64,000 bases of DNA from Branchipolynoe longqiensis (taxonomy: Eukaryota > Annelida > Polychaeta > Phyllodocida > Polynoidae), in assembly GCA_030323885.1 (NCBI GenBank), contig CM059186.1, forward strand, positions 23,269,849-23,333,848, given 5' to 3'. Below the pieces are notes generated by a model. The model saw only the letters and a list, made by a program, of their open reading frames with translations. It had not been told where the DNA came from and made no database searches. Positions 29,633 to 40,200 of the stretch are shown here, in pieces. Position 1 is the first letter of the stretch. The number at the start of each line of letters is the position of its first letter. Position numbers and translations under genes: made by a program.

Positions 29633-29940
29633 AAATAGGGGGACAATATCCCTCCTTGACGTACACCATTACTGACCTCGAAGGGTTCTGACATGGCATC
29701 ACCCCACCTGACTACCATTGATTGGTGCGAATACCAAAATATTAATATCCTGATTAGATAGCCTAGAGTACCATGCTGCAGTAGTTTTTCAAACAGTTTT
29801 GCATGATTCACTCTATCAAATGCCTTAGAGACTTCAAGAAAACACAAAAACATAGTAGAATTTAAACTATGCACATTCTCGATGTCGGACATCCGGGCAC
29901 TTTTTGCGCTCAACACTCGAAGGGTAAAACAAATGCCACT
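29633..29940 (-). pseudogene. Non-LTR retrotransposon RT fragment
   Basis: Encodes FLCFLEVSKAFDRVNHAKLF (RT motif with catalytic Asp in AFD) then NGVRQGGILSPYLF. The YxDD segment and both ends of the ORF are missing. It abuts the MITE at 29947. Confidence 0.8.
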
Positions 29941-29946
29941 GTCATA

Positions 29947-30552
29947 AGCTGTGTTCACACGGGCGAGTTAATCCGGCTCATATAAATTGCCTTGCCTAGT
30001 TCGGCTCACATATGGCGTGTGAACGCGCGGCTGAGGCGGTTTAGGGCTAATTCGAATCATATAATTTGGTTCATATAAACCACTTGTGTAGGTGGTTTAT
30101 ATGAACCGAATTTTATGATTCGACTTATATCGCCTGCGTGAACGCAACCGACTTACTTGAGGCGGATTAAGGACGTCACACGCATGCGCAGTCGAGACTT
30201 GAGTTTGTTTATTTTCCGGTCGATCAAAAGCGCATATTATATAATTTGGTCTATGAATCGGATAGAGGTGAACAGATTTTTTTTTCATAATTTATTTATA
30301 TGGTTTCACTGCCCAGCAGAAGTATTTACGGTTCCAAAACAATATGATTCAGTCTATACATATCTAGGTCGAACCCACACTCTCTCATGCCGACATCGAC
30401 TAACCGAAACTGGCGCTGGTTAGTATGGACTTGCTCATGCGCAGATATCGATTTCCGGTTAAAAGTACTGCATGTGTGGACACGACACTAAATCGGTTCA
30501 TATAAATCGACTTGTCTAAGTCGACATAAACTTTGCCCGTGTGAACACAGCT
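29947..30552. mobile_element. GTGTTCACAC-TIR MITE with ATA duplication and internal hairpin
   Basis: Left agctgtgttcacacgggcga; right cccgtgtgaacacagct; ATA on both sides (29944-29946 and 30553-30555). A near-perfect hairpin with arms of about 23 bp (ggttcatataaaccac / gtggtttatatgaacc) sits at about 30067-30110. The internal core is in reverse orientation relative to copy 1. Confidence 0.8.
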
Positions 30553-30789
30553 ATAGAGACAACATCAAAACTATCTATCACAGTAATTTGTGCTGGTTGG
30601 TGCTTTGAAAGCAAATTTCTCTTGTTTCTATCAAATAGTTAAGATATTTCTCTACAATTTCACATTCAGCTTCTTTTTTTTATCAGCCAATTGGAAGTTC
30701 TTGAATTTATTTTGCGAAAATAGTTTTTGTGGCCATGATCCGATAAGGCTACCACTGGCACTGACACTCTTCCTCTTCAATCTACCTGT

Positions 30790-31530
30790 GCTGGGAAATC
30801 CACCTGTGCTGGGTGCCTGGCGATGCCGGCATACAAGGAAACGAACAATCTGATCGGGCTGCGAAGAAGGCCCTGAGCTGTGATCTTGAACCGTGTCAGA
30901 TCCCTCACTCTGATCTGAAACTACTAATAGCCACCCACATAAAATCCAAATGGCAACATGAGTGGGATGAAAACATTAATAAACTTAAAGAAATTGAAGC
31001 ATCTGTGGGAAAGCCACCACAGACTCATGCGGGAGGTCGGTGGGACCTAGTGGTCCTTAGCCGATGCCGTATTGGCCACTCATGCTTTTCTGCTCAAGGG
31101 GGAACCTCCCCCTGAATGTATTGGGTGTCAGTACCCGCTGACACTCAAACACATTTGACTAAGTTGCGTTGATTTTTTGGCCATGCGCCAACCTTTCTAC
31201 ACTGCAGACAGTATGCATGACCTTTTTACTAAGGTAAAACAGGAAAACATTTGAGCCTTTTTGAGGGCAGCTGGACTGTACCACCTCATATAGTTTACTA
31301 AATAGATTCTATCAATTATTAATAAAACTTTTCTTTTTCTATGGGAATTTGTTTCCCTTGACCACAAATATATGATTGTGAGCTTTCTAATTCAATGAGT
31401 GTTTATTGGCACATAATTGATTGTCTGCTTTTACATGTAAAAGCAATGGTTTGAACAAAAAAACAAACATTTCTCGCTGTGAATATGGCCTATGCTGCCG
31501 ACACGTCGTAAAGCAACCACCAATCAATCA
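30790..31530 (+). pseudogene. Non-LTR retrotransposon 3' end (RNase H and C-terminus)
   Basis: The ORF has RNase H-like PGDAGIQGNEQSDRAAKKAL, then IPHSDLKLLI..SKWQHEWD, and in shifted frames CIGCQYPLT and FLRAAGLYHLI-stop. These C-terminal phrases are common in Jockey/R1-like LINEs with an RNase H domain. Several frameshifts and stops. The 3' UTR ends at about 31530 with a (CAAT)n-like tail. Confidence 0.75.
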
Positions 31531-31658
31531 ATCCTCTTCAATCGCACATTAAGATATTTTTAATCGACCTAATGAAAGCTTTTAAATTTATTTGGCAAAA
31601 ATAAATGCTCCGTATAGACATAGCATTGCTGCAGTACAAATCATTGCCGTGTTTAATG

Positions 31659-31908
31659 CCTGGTACACACCTCCCGTATACGATCTAAAACTGCCCGTTT
31701 CGCGCATAAGTTTGAGTTTTAGTAGTTAGGTGTGCGACCCCCTAGCACACCAGAGCCTTGCGATTCGCCACTTAAAACTCAGTTTATGGGGTTAAAACTG
31801 AAATCGCAAAACGAATCGGGCAGTTTTAGATCGTATACGGGACGGGTTGGGGTCGTGATGCGCAGTCAGTTTTAGTGCGTGAATCGTAAACGGGAGGTGT
31901 GTACCAGG
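31659..31908. mobile_element. CTGGTACACACC-TIR MITE
   Basis: Left cctggtacacacctcccgta; right cgggaggtgtgtaccagg. The core has inverted gatctaaaactgcccg / agttttagatcgtatacg. About 250 bp, noncoding. Confidence 0.8.
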
Positions 31909-32210
31909 GCCGCGTTCAGGCTCCGTGTCGGAGGTGCCTTGGAGGCACCCGTTACGTCAGGCTAGTCTGAACGGCAACAGCAGTTGGTCCCCTCGAAAAT
32001 GGCCGCCCCCATAGGTGGCAGCCATTTGCAATGGACAAGCTGCGCTGTGATTGGCTGAAACGACTGGACACGGTGGCCATTTTCGAGACGCTTTTTGTCT
32101 CTACTATGAAAAGGGAGGTGTCGCCGAGACGCACCCTGAACGGATTTAAGCCAAAAAGCATCGCCGAGACGTCGCCGAGGCGCCTCCGAGACGGACCCTG
32201 AACACGGCCC
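31907..32210. mobile_element. GGGCCGCGTTCAGG-type MITE
   Basis: Left gggccgcgttcaggctccg; right ggaccctgaacacggccc. It abuts the preceding MITE. Two GGCGCC-like inverted modules (ggaggtgccttggaggcacc) near the left end. Confidence 0.75.
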
Positions 32211-32289
32211 TGGCAATAGACTACATCACGGTTCCGACTGCGCATGCGCTGAAAACGGCCTTGGGAGCAAAGCAAAGCCGTACGGCCAT

Positions 32290-32500
32290 TGAGTTTGCCG
32301 ATACGCGCATTGAAAAACGTCAGTTTCATTCAAAATTAATAGAAATCCAAAACCCTAACCTTATCAATTTAATATAATCTTTTTGGTAAACATGTTTTCT
32401 ATATGTGTTCTAAGCGGTTTGTGCCTAGGTGGTGTGGTTTTATCAATATTTTACTTTTTCTGTATGGAGATTACTCACTGCCATTGACAGTGCATTGAGT
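32290..32500 (+). repeat. 205-bp unit of the KDM7-flanking repeat
   Basis: ttgagtttgccgatacgcgc ... ttggtaaacatgttttctat ... actgccattgaca, the same unit as the tandem copies at 34.8-35.45 kb. With 31536-31658 it is the remains of one element interrupted by the MITEs at 31659-32210. Confidence 0.7.
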
Positions 32501-32659
32501 ACTCTGGCTATGGCTCTAACACTAGAAATCTTTCTAAATCTAAATGCACATGGCATAAGATGTGCTGATTATATTGATGTAAATGCAATGCTGGATAAAA
32601 GATTAATATCTTAATTTATTATAAAACAATAGTATTCTACTAGCTATCATGAACAAACA

Positions 32660-32790
32660 AAGCTGAAACTAGCACATTTCATAGCTGCACCCAGTGTATT
32701 AGCATGTGCCATGTGCTTTTTTTGGGGGGGGGGGGGTTGCTCTGACCCATCCCACAATGCACCGCGCCGCTGGAACCGTGATTTAGTCTA
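32660..32790. repeat. Dispersed repeat shared with the CTSF 5' flank
   Basis: See the match at 25805-25965; contains an interrupting poly-G run. Confidence 0.7.
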
Positions 32791-32847
32791 TTACCGTTCG
32801 CGGGCTAGTTTCCGGGGCTGTGACGTCACACCGACATAGAGAATCGG

Positions 32848-33011
32848 GGCATTCGACTGGGCCTCTATGCGAATATCAAAATATTTCCTTACAAATTCCT
32901 ATTCGACTGGGACCGGAAGTGGGTTTATATACGTATGATTCGGATGTGTGATGTGGCTCCATCCGATCCATCCGTAAATCTTGCGGAAAGAAAGGTCCCA
33001 GTCGAATGCCT
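32848..33011. mobile_element. GGCATTCGACTGGG-TIR MITE
   Basis: Left ggcattcgactgggcctc, right aaggtcccagtcgaatgcc; another tattcgactgggacc internally. About 164 bp. Confidence 0.6.
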
Positions 33012-33222
33012 CTAGTATCTGTTCCATGCTTTCGCTTGTCTAGGGAGGCGGGCGCTCAACTCATTTGCGGTAATTGCTTCTGCAGCTATGTTTCGAGGAG
33101 AGAGAAAATGCATATGTTATCTACAGTGGCGACTAATTGGAATGGAAAGTGTAACCTATGTCAGTATGTGTTCACCTCCCACTAATAGCACTCCCTGTTC
33201 CGTAAAGCAACGTCTGATATGA

Positions 33223-34001
33223 TAGGGTATGCACCTACGTCACGCAAACCGGAAGTGCGGCCATTGTGGCGATAGTAACCACAATAATAACACACTGTCA
33301 CACTGTAAACTCAATGGCTATGAGCAATCTTCATACAGAAAAGGTGAAATATCTATAAAAGTAATCCACCTAGAAACAAATCGCTTGGTACACATATAGA
33401 AAACATGTTTACCAACAAGATTATATTAAATTGATAAGGTTAGGGTTCTGGATTTCTATAGATTTTGAATAAAATCGACGCTTTGCACTGCGCGTACCGG
33501 CAAACTGCCCGCGAAGGGTAAAATCGGCAATGCTATGTCTATGTGGAGCATTTATTTTTGTAAAATAAATTAAAAACCTTTCATTGGATCGATTAAAAAT
33601 ATCTTAATGCGCGATTGAAGAGGAAGATCTGAAGTATTTAATGTAACCTAAGAGCAATTTACGCTGAAAGTATTAAAAACAGAGGTAATAGTGAAAGTTG
33701 GGATATTCTGAGTGTCAGTGCCAGTGCATTGTCAATGGCCGTGAGCAATCTTCATACAGAAAAAGTGAAATATCTCTAAAACCACACCACCTAGAAACAA
33801 ATCGCTTCGTACACATATAGAAAACATATTCAATGAATAGATTATATCAAATATATATGGTTAGGGTTCTAGATTTCTATTATTTTTGAATGAAATAGAC
33901 TTTTTCCACTGCGCGTTCAGGCAAAGTCTATGGGATGTTTACGAGTTGATATCGCCACAATGGCCGCGCATCCGGTTCGTGACGTCACGTGAATACCCTA
34001 T
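33223..34001. mobile_element. Long-TIR element just upstream of KDM7 exon 1
   Basis: Left tatgcacctacgtcacgcaa then accggaagtgcggccattgt; right is the inverse (acaatggccgcgcatccggt then tcgtgacgtcacgtgaatac), about 50-bp TIRs. It contains two reverse copies of the 205-bp unit (33309 and 33729). The right TIR ends about 104 bp before the KDM7 ATG. Confidence 0.7.
33980..33991. promoter_or_regulatory. Composite CRE and E-box (TGACGTCACGTG) upstream of KDM7
   Basis: TGACGTCA at 33980-33987 overlaps CACGTG at 33986-33991, 118 bp upstream of the ATG at 34105 and inside a transposon TIR. Perfect binding-site consensuses for CREB/ATF and bHLH factors; a promoter role is an inference from position. 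Confidence 0.4.
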
Positions 34002-34104
34002 ATACTAGTGGCGACATCTTTGTTGTAGCAGGTGCGCATTCCCAGAATGCAACGTTGTCCCTTTTTGCACACGACCCACTAGAAGTTGTGGTTGAAGAGA
34101 AAAC

Positions 34105-34205
34105 ATGGCGTCAGATGATACCTTGTATTGTCTTTGTCGTCAACCTTACGATGGAGATCGCTTTATGATAGAGTGTGATGTTTGTAAAGACTGGTTCCAC
34201 GGCAG
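34105..34205 (+). CDS. KDM7-like exon 1
   Basis: Encodes [20 protein letters not shown] and then [12 protein letters not shown], the first zinc ligands of the PHD finger. Donor GTATGT, phase 2. Confidence 0.85.
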
Positions 34206-37200
34206 GTATGTCACCTATAGATCACACTAATCCCATCTTTATAATATGCCTCGCAAGTTTTGCGGTGAATTGGTTTTAAATATGAACACTCCACTGTCCC
34301 CGACCCCGTGATTCTCAGATTCTGCGACGATTGTGAGTTTTCGGGCACCTCCCAAGATGTAAGTTGGAATACAATATGCTTGAGTAGAGCAATGACGAGT
34401 ATGTGGATATTGTTTAATAATGTGTGTGTTTTAATGTAGTATTGTCGTTTCACGATTGACCTTATCGCCACTGCTATAATTAAGTCGATGCAGTTCGTGT
34501 GTTTACTTGGGCGAAAATGAGGAGTATATTGAATATTCGTGGACGAAGTTTGACTGATGTCCACAACTTGCACAAGTTAGATCATGGACGAAGTTTGACT
34601 GATGTGTGATATTTGACTTTTGCGTCTGTGTTCTCTTATTATCATATTCCTCTGGACTACAGGAAGTCCTAGCTTACAGAGTAAAATGTTCATTTGGAAT
34701 GAAGTTAGCATCCTAAACTAAAGCAGAGAGCGTGTATATAAACAGATGAGAGAGACAACTCCCGCGAAAATTGGTAACACAGGCTACAGTGGCGTTCCTG
34801 GCGGTTAGTGTTGAACAAGCTTTGAGTTTGCCATACGTGTAGTGGCAAAAAATTAGTTTTTATTCAAAATAAATAGAAATGCAGAAGCCTAACCTTATCG
34901 ATTTAATATAATCCTTTTGGTAAACACATGTTTTCTAATATGTGTACTAAGCGCTTGTTTCTATTTGGTGTAGTTTTAGAGATATTTCACTTTTTCTGGA
35001 GGAAGATTGCACACGACCATTGACAATGCCTTGAGTTTGCCGTACGCGTAGTGAAAAACGTCAGTTTTATTCCAAATTAATAGAAATCCAGAACCCTAAC
35101 CATATCAATTTAATATAATCTTGTTGGTAAACATGTTTTCTATGTGTATTCCAATCAGTTTGTTTCTAGGTGGTGTAGTTTTAGAGATATTTCACTTTTT
35201 CTGTAGGAAGATTGCACACGACCATTGACAATGCCTTGAGTTTGCCGTACGCGTAGTGAAAAACGTCAGTTTTATTCCAAATTAATAGAAATCCAGAACC
35301 CTAACCATATCAATTTAATATAATCTTGTTGATAAACATGTTTTCTATGTGTATTCCAATCAGTTTGTTTCTAGGTGGTGTAGTTTTAGAGATATTTCAC
35401 TTTTTCTGGATGAAGATTGCTCACTGCACCATTGAAAATGCCTTGAGGTTTGCCCATATGCTTAAGCTGTTCAACAACCACCACTTGGAGCGCCACAGTC
35501 GGCAGATGTTACATGCTCTAGTATGGGAGTTGTCCCTCTCATCTGTTTATATACACGCTCTCTGACTAAAGTTTAAGCTAGGTACATCACATGGAAATTG
35601 TAAAATTGTTGCCCAGTAGTGCAGTACTGCAAATCGGTAGACAGGCAGAGCTCACAGAATAGATTAAAGGGTTTTTTAATTTGAGTAAATATGATTAGTC
35701 GTTCCCCAGTTATCTACGATTTAGTTTTCCTAGAAATCAACATTTTGTCCTATTGGCTATAGCTATTAAGTTGTGACCATTTGTGTTCCAGGATAGGTAC
35801 ATTTCTTTGCACATACACAAATTTAAAAGCACTGTAGTGTCTTTCCAAATGGACAGATATATACACAATATAGGTATCAAATGAAAGATAAATTACTACA
35901 TATTGAAGATTGTCTAACTACTAGAATGATTTTCGAATGTTACTTATCTGTTCGATGACTTTTTCAACAGCTTGTGAAAATGGCAGGATTTGTGAATGTG
36001 TTTTACAGAGCATCTGTGAATATAGGCATATAGAAACCAGGTCACAAGAGTTCAGCTGCAGTAGTGTAGACAGCTATGCCGCAGCACCCCAAGCGGGATT
36101 TTATGTACCTACTAAAGCCTAGATAAAGGATTCACCCCGTGAAAACCAACATATTATTACTGTCATATTAGAAAAACGGGCGAAGAATTTCGATATGGCG
36201 TGGGAAATGAATTGAGCTGGTAAATTCTTAATTTAAGAAGCAAATTATATTCTTCACATAAATCTTGATATTTATCCGCTACTTTTCATTTGAAATATAT
36301 AATAAAACATGTAGCTTAAGGAATTAAAAAAATTAAACCGATGGCGTTTTATCACTGCCATATTGGCTTTTTGCATTCTCTCCCATTTCACCAACTCTGT
36401 GCAGATATATGTAGCCATTTGATCCTGGAACCACAGTTTATAATTCCTGTTCCATACTAAAACTTCTCGCTCGTATTTAGACTATGCTAGGGTTCACCCT
36501 CTGTACTATAACTTAAGTACGGGGTGAATCTTTTTATCTACCTAAAGCCATGCCTTTCAATCTTCTCAACTCAACTGTAAGACAGCGTTGAGTATAACAA
36601 GAGTAACAGACCTGCCCCTCCATTTATAATAGGCTTATATCCACTGCTTGCCTTAAGTTAACTGGCTTAAGTCTACATTATACCCCAGTCACACTGCGAC
36701 ATAACGAGCCAATGTAAGCCTGACATGCTCACGTTTTGTCATTACATTGACGTACGTTGGGTTACATTATGATGACGTTAGACTGACGTCGTGTTATGTC
36801 GGCGCGCGTCAAGGTTTTGAACCTGTTCAAAACTGTCGACGTAACTCGAACGTAAGGGTTTATGTTCGCCGTACGTTCTGTACACATCCGGGGGAACGTC
36901 AATGACGTTAAACGGACGTTAGTCAAATGCTGCTCACTACGTTCCACTATCTTAACCCACATTAAAGCCAGTGGAAACGTCCACGTGCCGTAATGGGAAT
37001 GTCAGGAGAATGTACATCGAACGTACGTTCACCGTTTCGTCACCGTGTCATGACGTATGTAACATCACGTAACGTAGTTCTGGCGATGGAATAACGTACA
37101 TAACGTTCCGTGAGCGTAATGACGTTTTCCTTTCTCGTTGAATGACGCTATCACTACGCGTTACCGGCATTACGCTCTCGTCAACTACGCTGCATCCACG

Positions 37201-40200
37201 TTCAACTTGTGTCCAAATTTGCATACTACGCCTAGAAGTTCGACATTTTCACATTCTCCCTATGCTGAAGTCGTTACATCATAGTGTGACAGGGCCTTTA
37301 AGGCCAATCACAAAATCTTTAAAGGGAACCGGTATAGCTCACAGAGACTAGAGCTGTACTCTAGAAAATGTTCTCCAACTTGGACTCCAAGCACACCTTT
37401 ACCTAGGCTAGTTTTTTTTCTCCAGTTTATGCTAGGTATATCAGCTAAAATTTTAAAACTATTGCACAGTACTGCAAATTGGTAGATAGATCGAGTTTAT
37501 AGAATATAATTAAGGATTTTTTAAATTGTGTAAATATCATTCGTTCCAAAGTTATCTATGATTTAGTGATTCTAGAAATCAACATTTTGTCTTGTTGGTT
37601 ATAGCGATAAAGTTGTGACCTTTTGTGTTCCAAAATATCATTTAGGGCACAAATAGGCCTAGTAACTTCATATAATTTGCATACAAAAACGTACTAAACG
37701 TAGTAAATTATATAATTCATACTGTACGTTATAGTAGACCTTCAGATAACTTGACCTACTTAATGGAACTTTGCGATTGTATACTTATTTAATGATATTT
37801 CCAGGAATGATAACTTGAGATCCTGCGATCCGATTTCTATACCAAATATACCATTGGAAAGCAGAGACATTAAATAATTAAATTATCTTGGCTTAATTAA
37901 TTTTTCTCCCAGATTTACTGTGATTTTGATGATATTTCGATGTCAATCCACTTGGATTCTCCAAAACTCATTCAAAACTGCTGATGTCGTCAGCTGAGGT
38001 TCTAATTGGTTGATTTTCACATCGGTCATGAACATAAAACATTTACATAAGAAGTATGAATGACAAAAGCGTTAGGGTTGTAGGGAGGTGGGAATTTAAC
38101 TGGATCACAACTATGGGTCCATCGCAGCACAGCTCTCCAAACGGAATTTGATGTACCTATTTATGCAACCGAATTTGTGGTGGAAGAATGTTGAGGTCAG
38201 TCACCCAGTGCTCCTGCTGTTTTGTAAATGCCCAGTGGAGAGAAGGGAGACTAAAACCTAGATTTTCAACTTAGAGAAGTGCATCCATAAAATATATTTG
38301 ATATAATGTAAAATACTCCAAATTAGTACACATTGATTCCATGATTTACTTTGTGATTATTCAAAAACACATAGGGGGGAAACGTTTATTTCCCTTAATG
38401 TAACAAGTAACGCTCCAAAAGGGGTTTGAAGTCAAAATCAACAGATACAATTTCACATTGCATACCAATTTAATTCTTGAGTCAAATCTCTAATATAAAC
38501 TAGGCTTACTTTTTAATTGATGCATTTTTTCATTGGCAATTAAATCTAATGTACATTAGACAGGAAAACGGTTTTTAATGTTTAGTTATTCTATAGTTAT
38601 ACTCATTCCAGTAGTATTAAGTTAGACCCATAAATAATCAATTTATTTTTGTATTATGTAGGTGGGGTTGGCTTATTTTCAGAAGTTTGGTCCCTATGTT
38701 TTCTATGTATTAAAGAAATTTGCTATTCAGATGGTCATTCAAGTTAGTTTAAACTCCCCCCACCCCCACCGACCCACACACGTGCAGTCTTCTCAAGGCT
38801 GGAACCTATGCTATCTTTTGTCCGTTTCCCCCCCTCCCTCCAACTTCCATATCCCTCGTGCTAACTCACTTCTTATTTCTTTTCTTTTTTAATATAAATT
38901 TTACCGATTTATCCTAGATGCTCTTTATATTATTTTACAAAACGTTATATCTAAAGAGGAACAGACTGGAAAGCAAACTTTAGTCTAATTATATATTATT
39001 TTTGTATCTATTTATTTGCTCCGGATAGATTTCTACTTTTATAAATATATGCAATTTTGAAGTCTAGATATGTAATCTTCTAGTTTTAGGCTAGTACACC
39101 ACGGTCGATAGGCGTCAGGATGGTTCACGGACAATTTTTAAGAAACTCGCAGAACCATCTGGAGGGAGATGAGTTCTGGATGTGATTATGTGTTTCCCTT
39201 TATTGCAGCTGTGTTGATGTACAGGAAATTCAAGCAAGTGATATCGAGGTGTTTCACTGTCCAAAATGTACACTTACAAGCGGACCGTTAGTATGTAAGT
39301 ATTTTCAATGACCATAATGAATAGTCTTCATGTTGATATTATTAGTACATGTCTCCGTGTTTGACACACATCATATGGGGATTTTCCCTTCTATATGTCA
39401 GGTTTCACTTCATTGAATTGCTTGCCAGAGGATGTAGGAAAGGCATCTATTGAAAAAACAAATTGTATTGTGTCCTCGAGACTCACCCGTTTAAGGTATC
39501 TTTTTATGGGAGATTGGTTGGTTGTTGGAGGTTTACGTCCTGGCAACATCTAAGGTCATATCAGGACAGGGACAGACTTGTGACAGTGCACACTCATGGC
39601 AACTTGATAGTGCTGCCCCACTGGGAAATCAAAGTGTCAGCACCATGACCCAATATCCCACTCAGTCACATTGTCCTGACACTTAGCCAACCAGTCCTTG
39701 GCCTATCTTATTAATGCTGAGCGCCAGGCTGGGAAGCGACAAGTATACATTTTTTAGTCATTGGTTTGACTCAACCAGGAACCAAACTCCCGATCTCCCA
39801 CACGCGAGGGCCACACTCTACCGATTCGGCCACCGCGCCCGGTTTTTATGGGATATGAAATTCCTCTATCCATCAACTATTTTAACTATGGTGTACATAT
39901 GTCATGGTTTTATTGTGCAGCACCTTAGAATGGCTCCTTTAAAAAATTATTTGGGGGGTAAAAATTACATTATTATAAAAGTGTGCTATCTATCTTTATG
40001 CTAGGATTGTTCTGATAACAATTTTTGATTGTCCTCGAGGGTGATGCCAGGAAATGACCTTTTTTTACTCAAATAAAACAAGAAGATATTTTATCCTTTT
40101 TGGGGACAGCTGGTCTGTACCACCTCATATAGTTTATTTATCCAATTTTATCAATTAATAATAATAATAATAATCTAGAATTTCTTTTTACCGTGGCTAC

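Larger units (their letters stand above)
28190..29757. repeat. Shuffled segmental duplication (A-B-A-C-u-C-B)
   Basis: Block A (taattttaattttaaagttt...) occurs at 28198 and 28722; block B (ggttgtacaaactgggtaac ... cctgattaga) at 28362-28720 and 29394-29756; block C (gtgatgaaaatgggaaatac ... gaccactacact) at 28917 and 29211. Copies are nearly identical, so either recent duplication or duplicated haplotype contigs. Confidence 0.85.
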
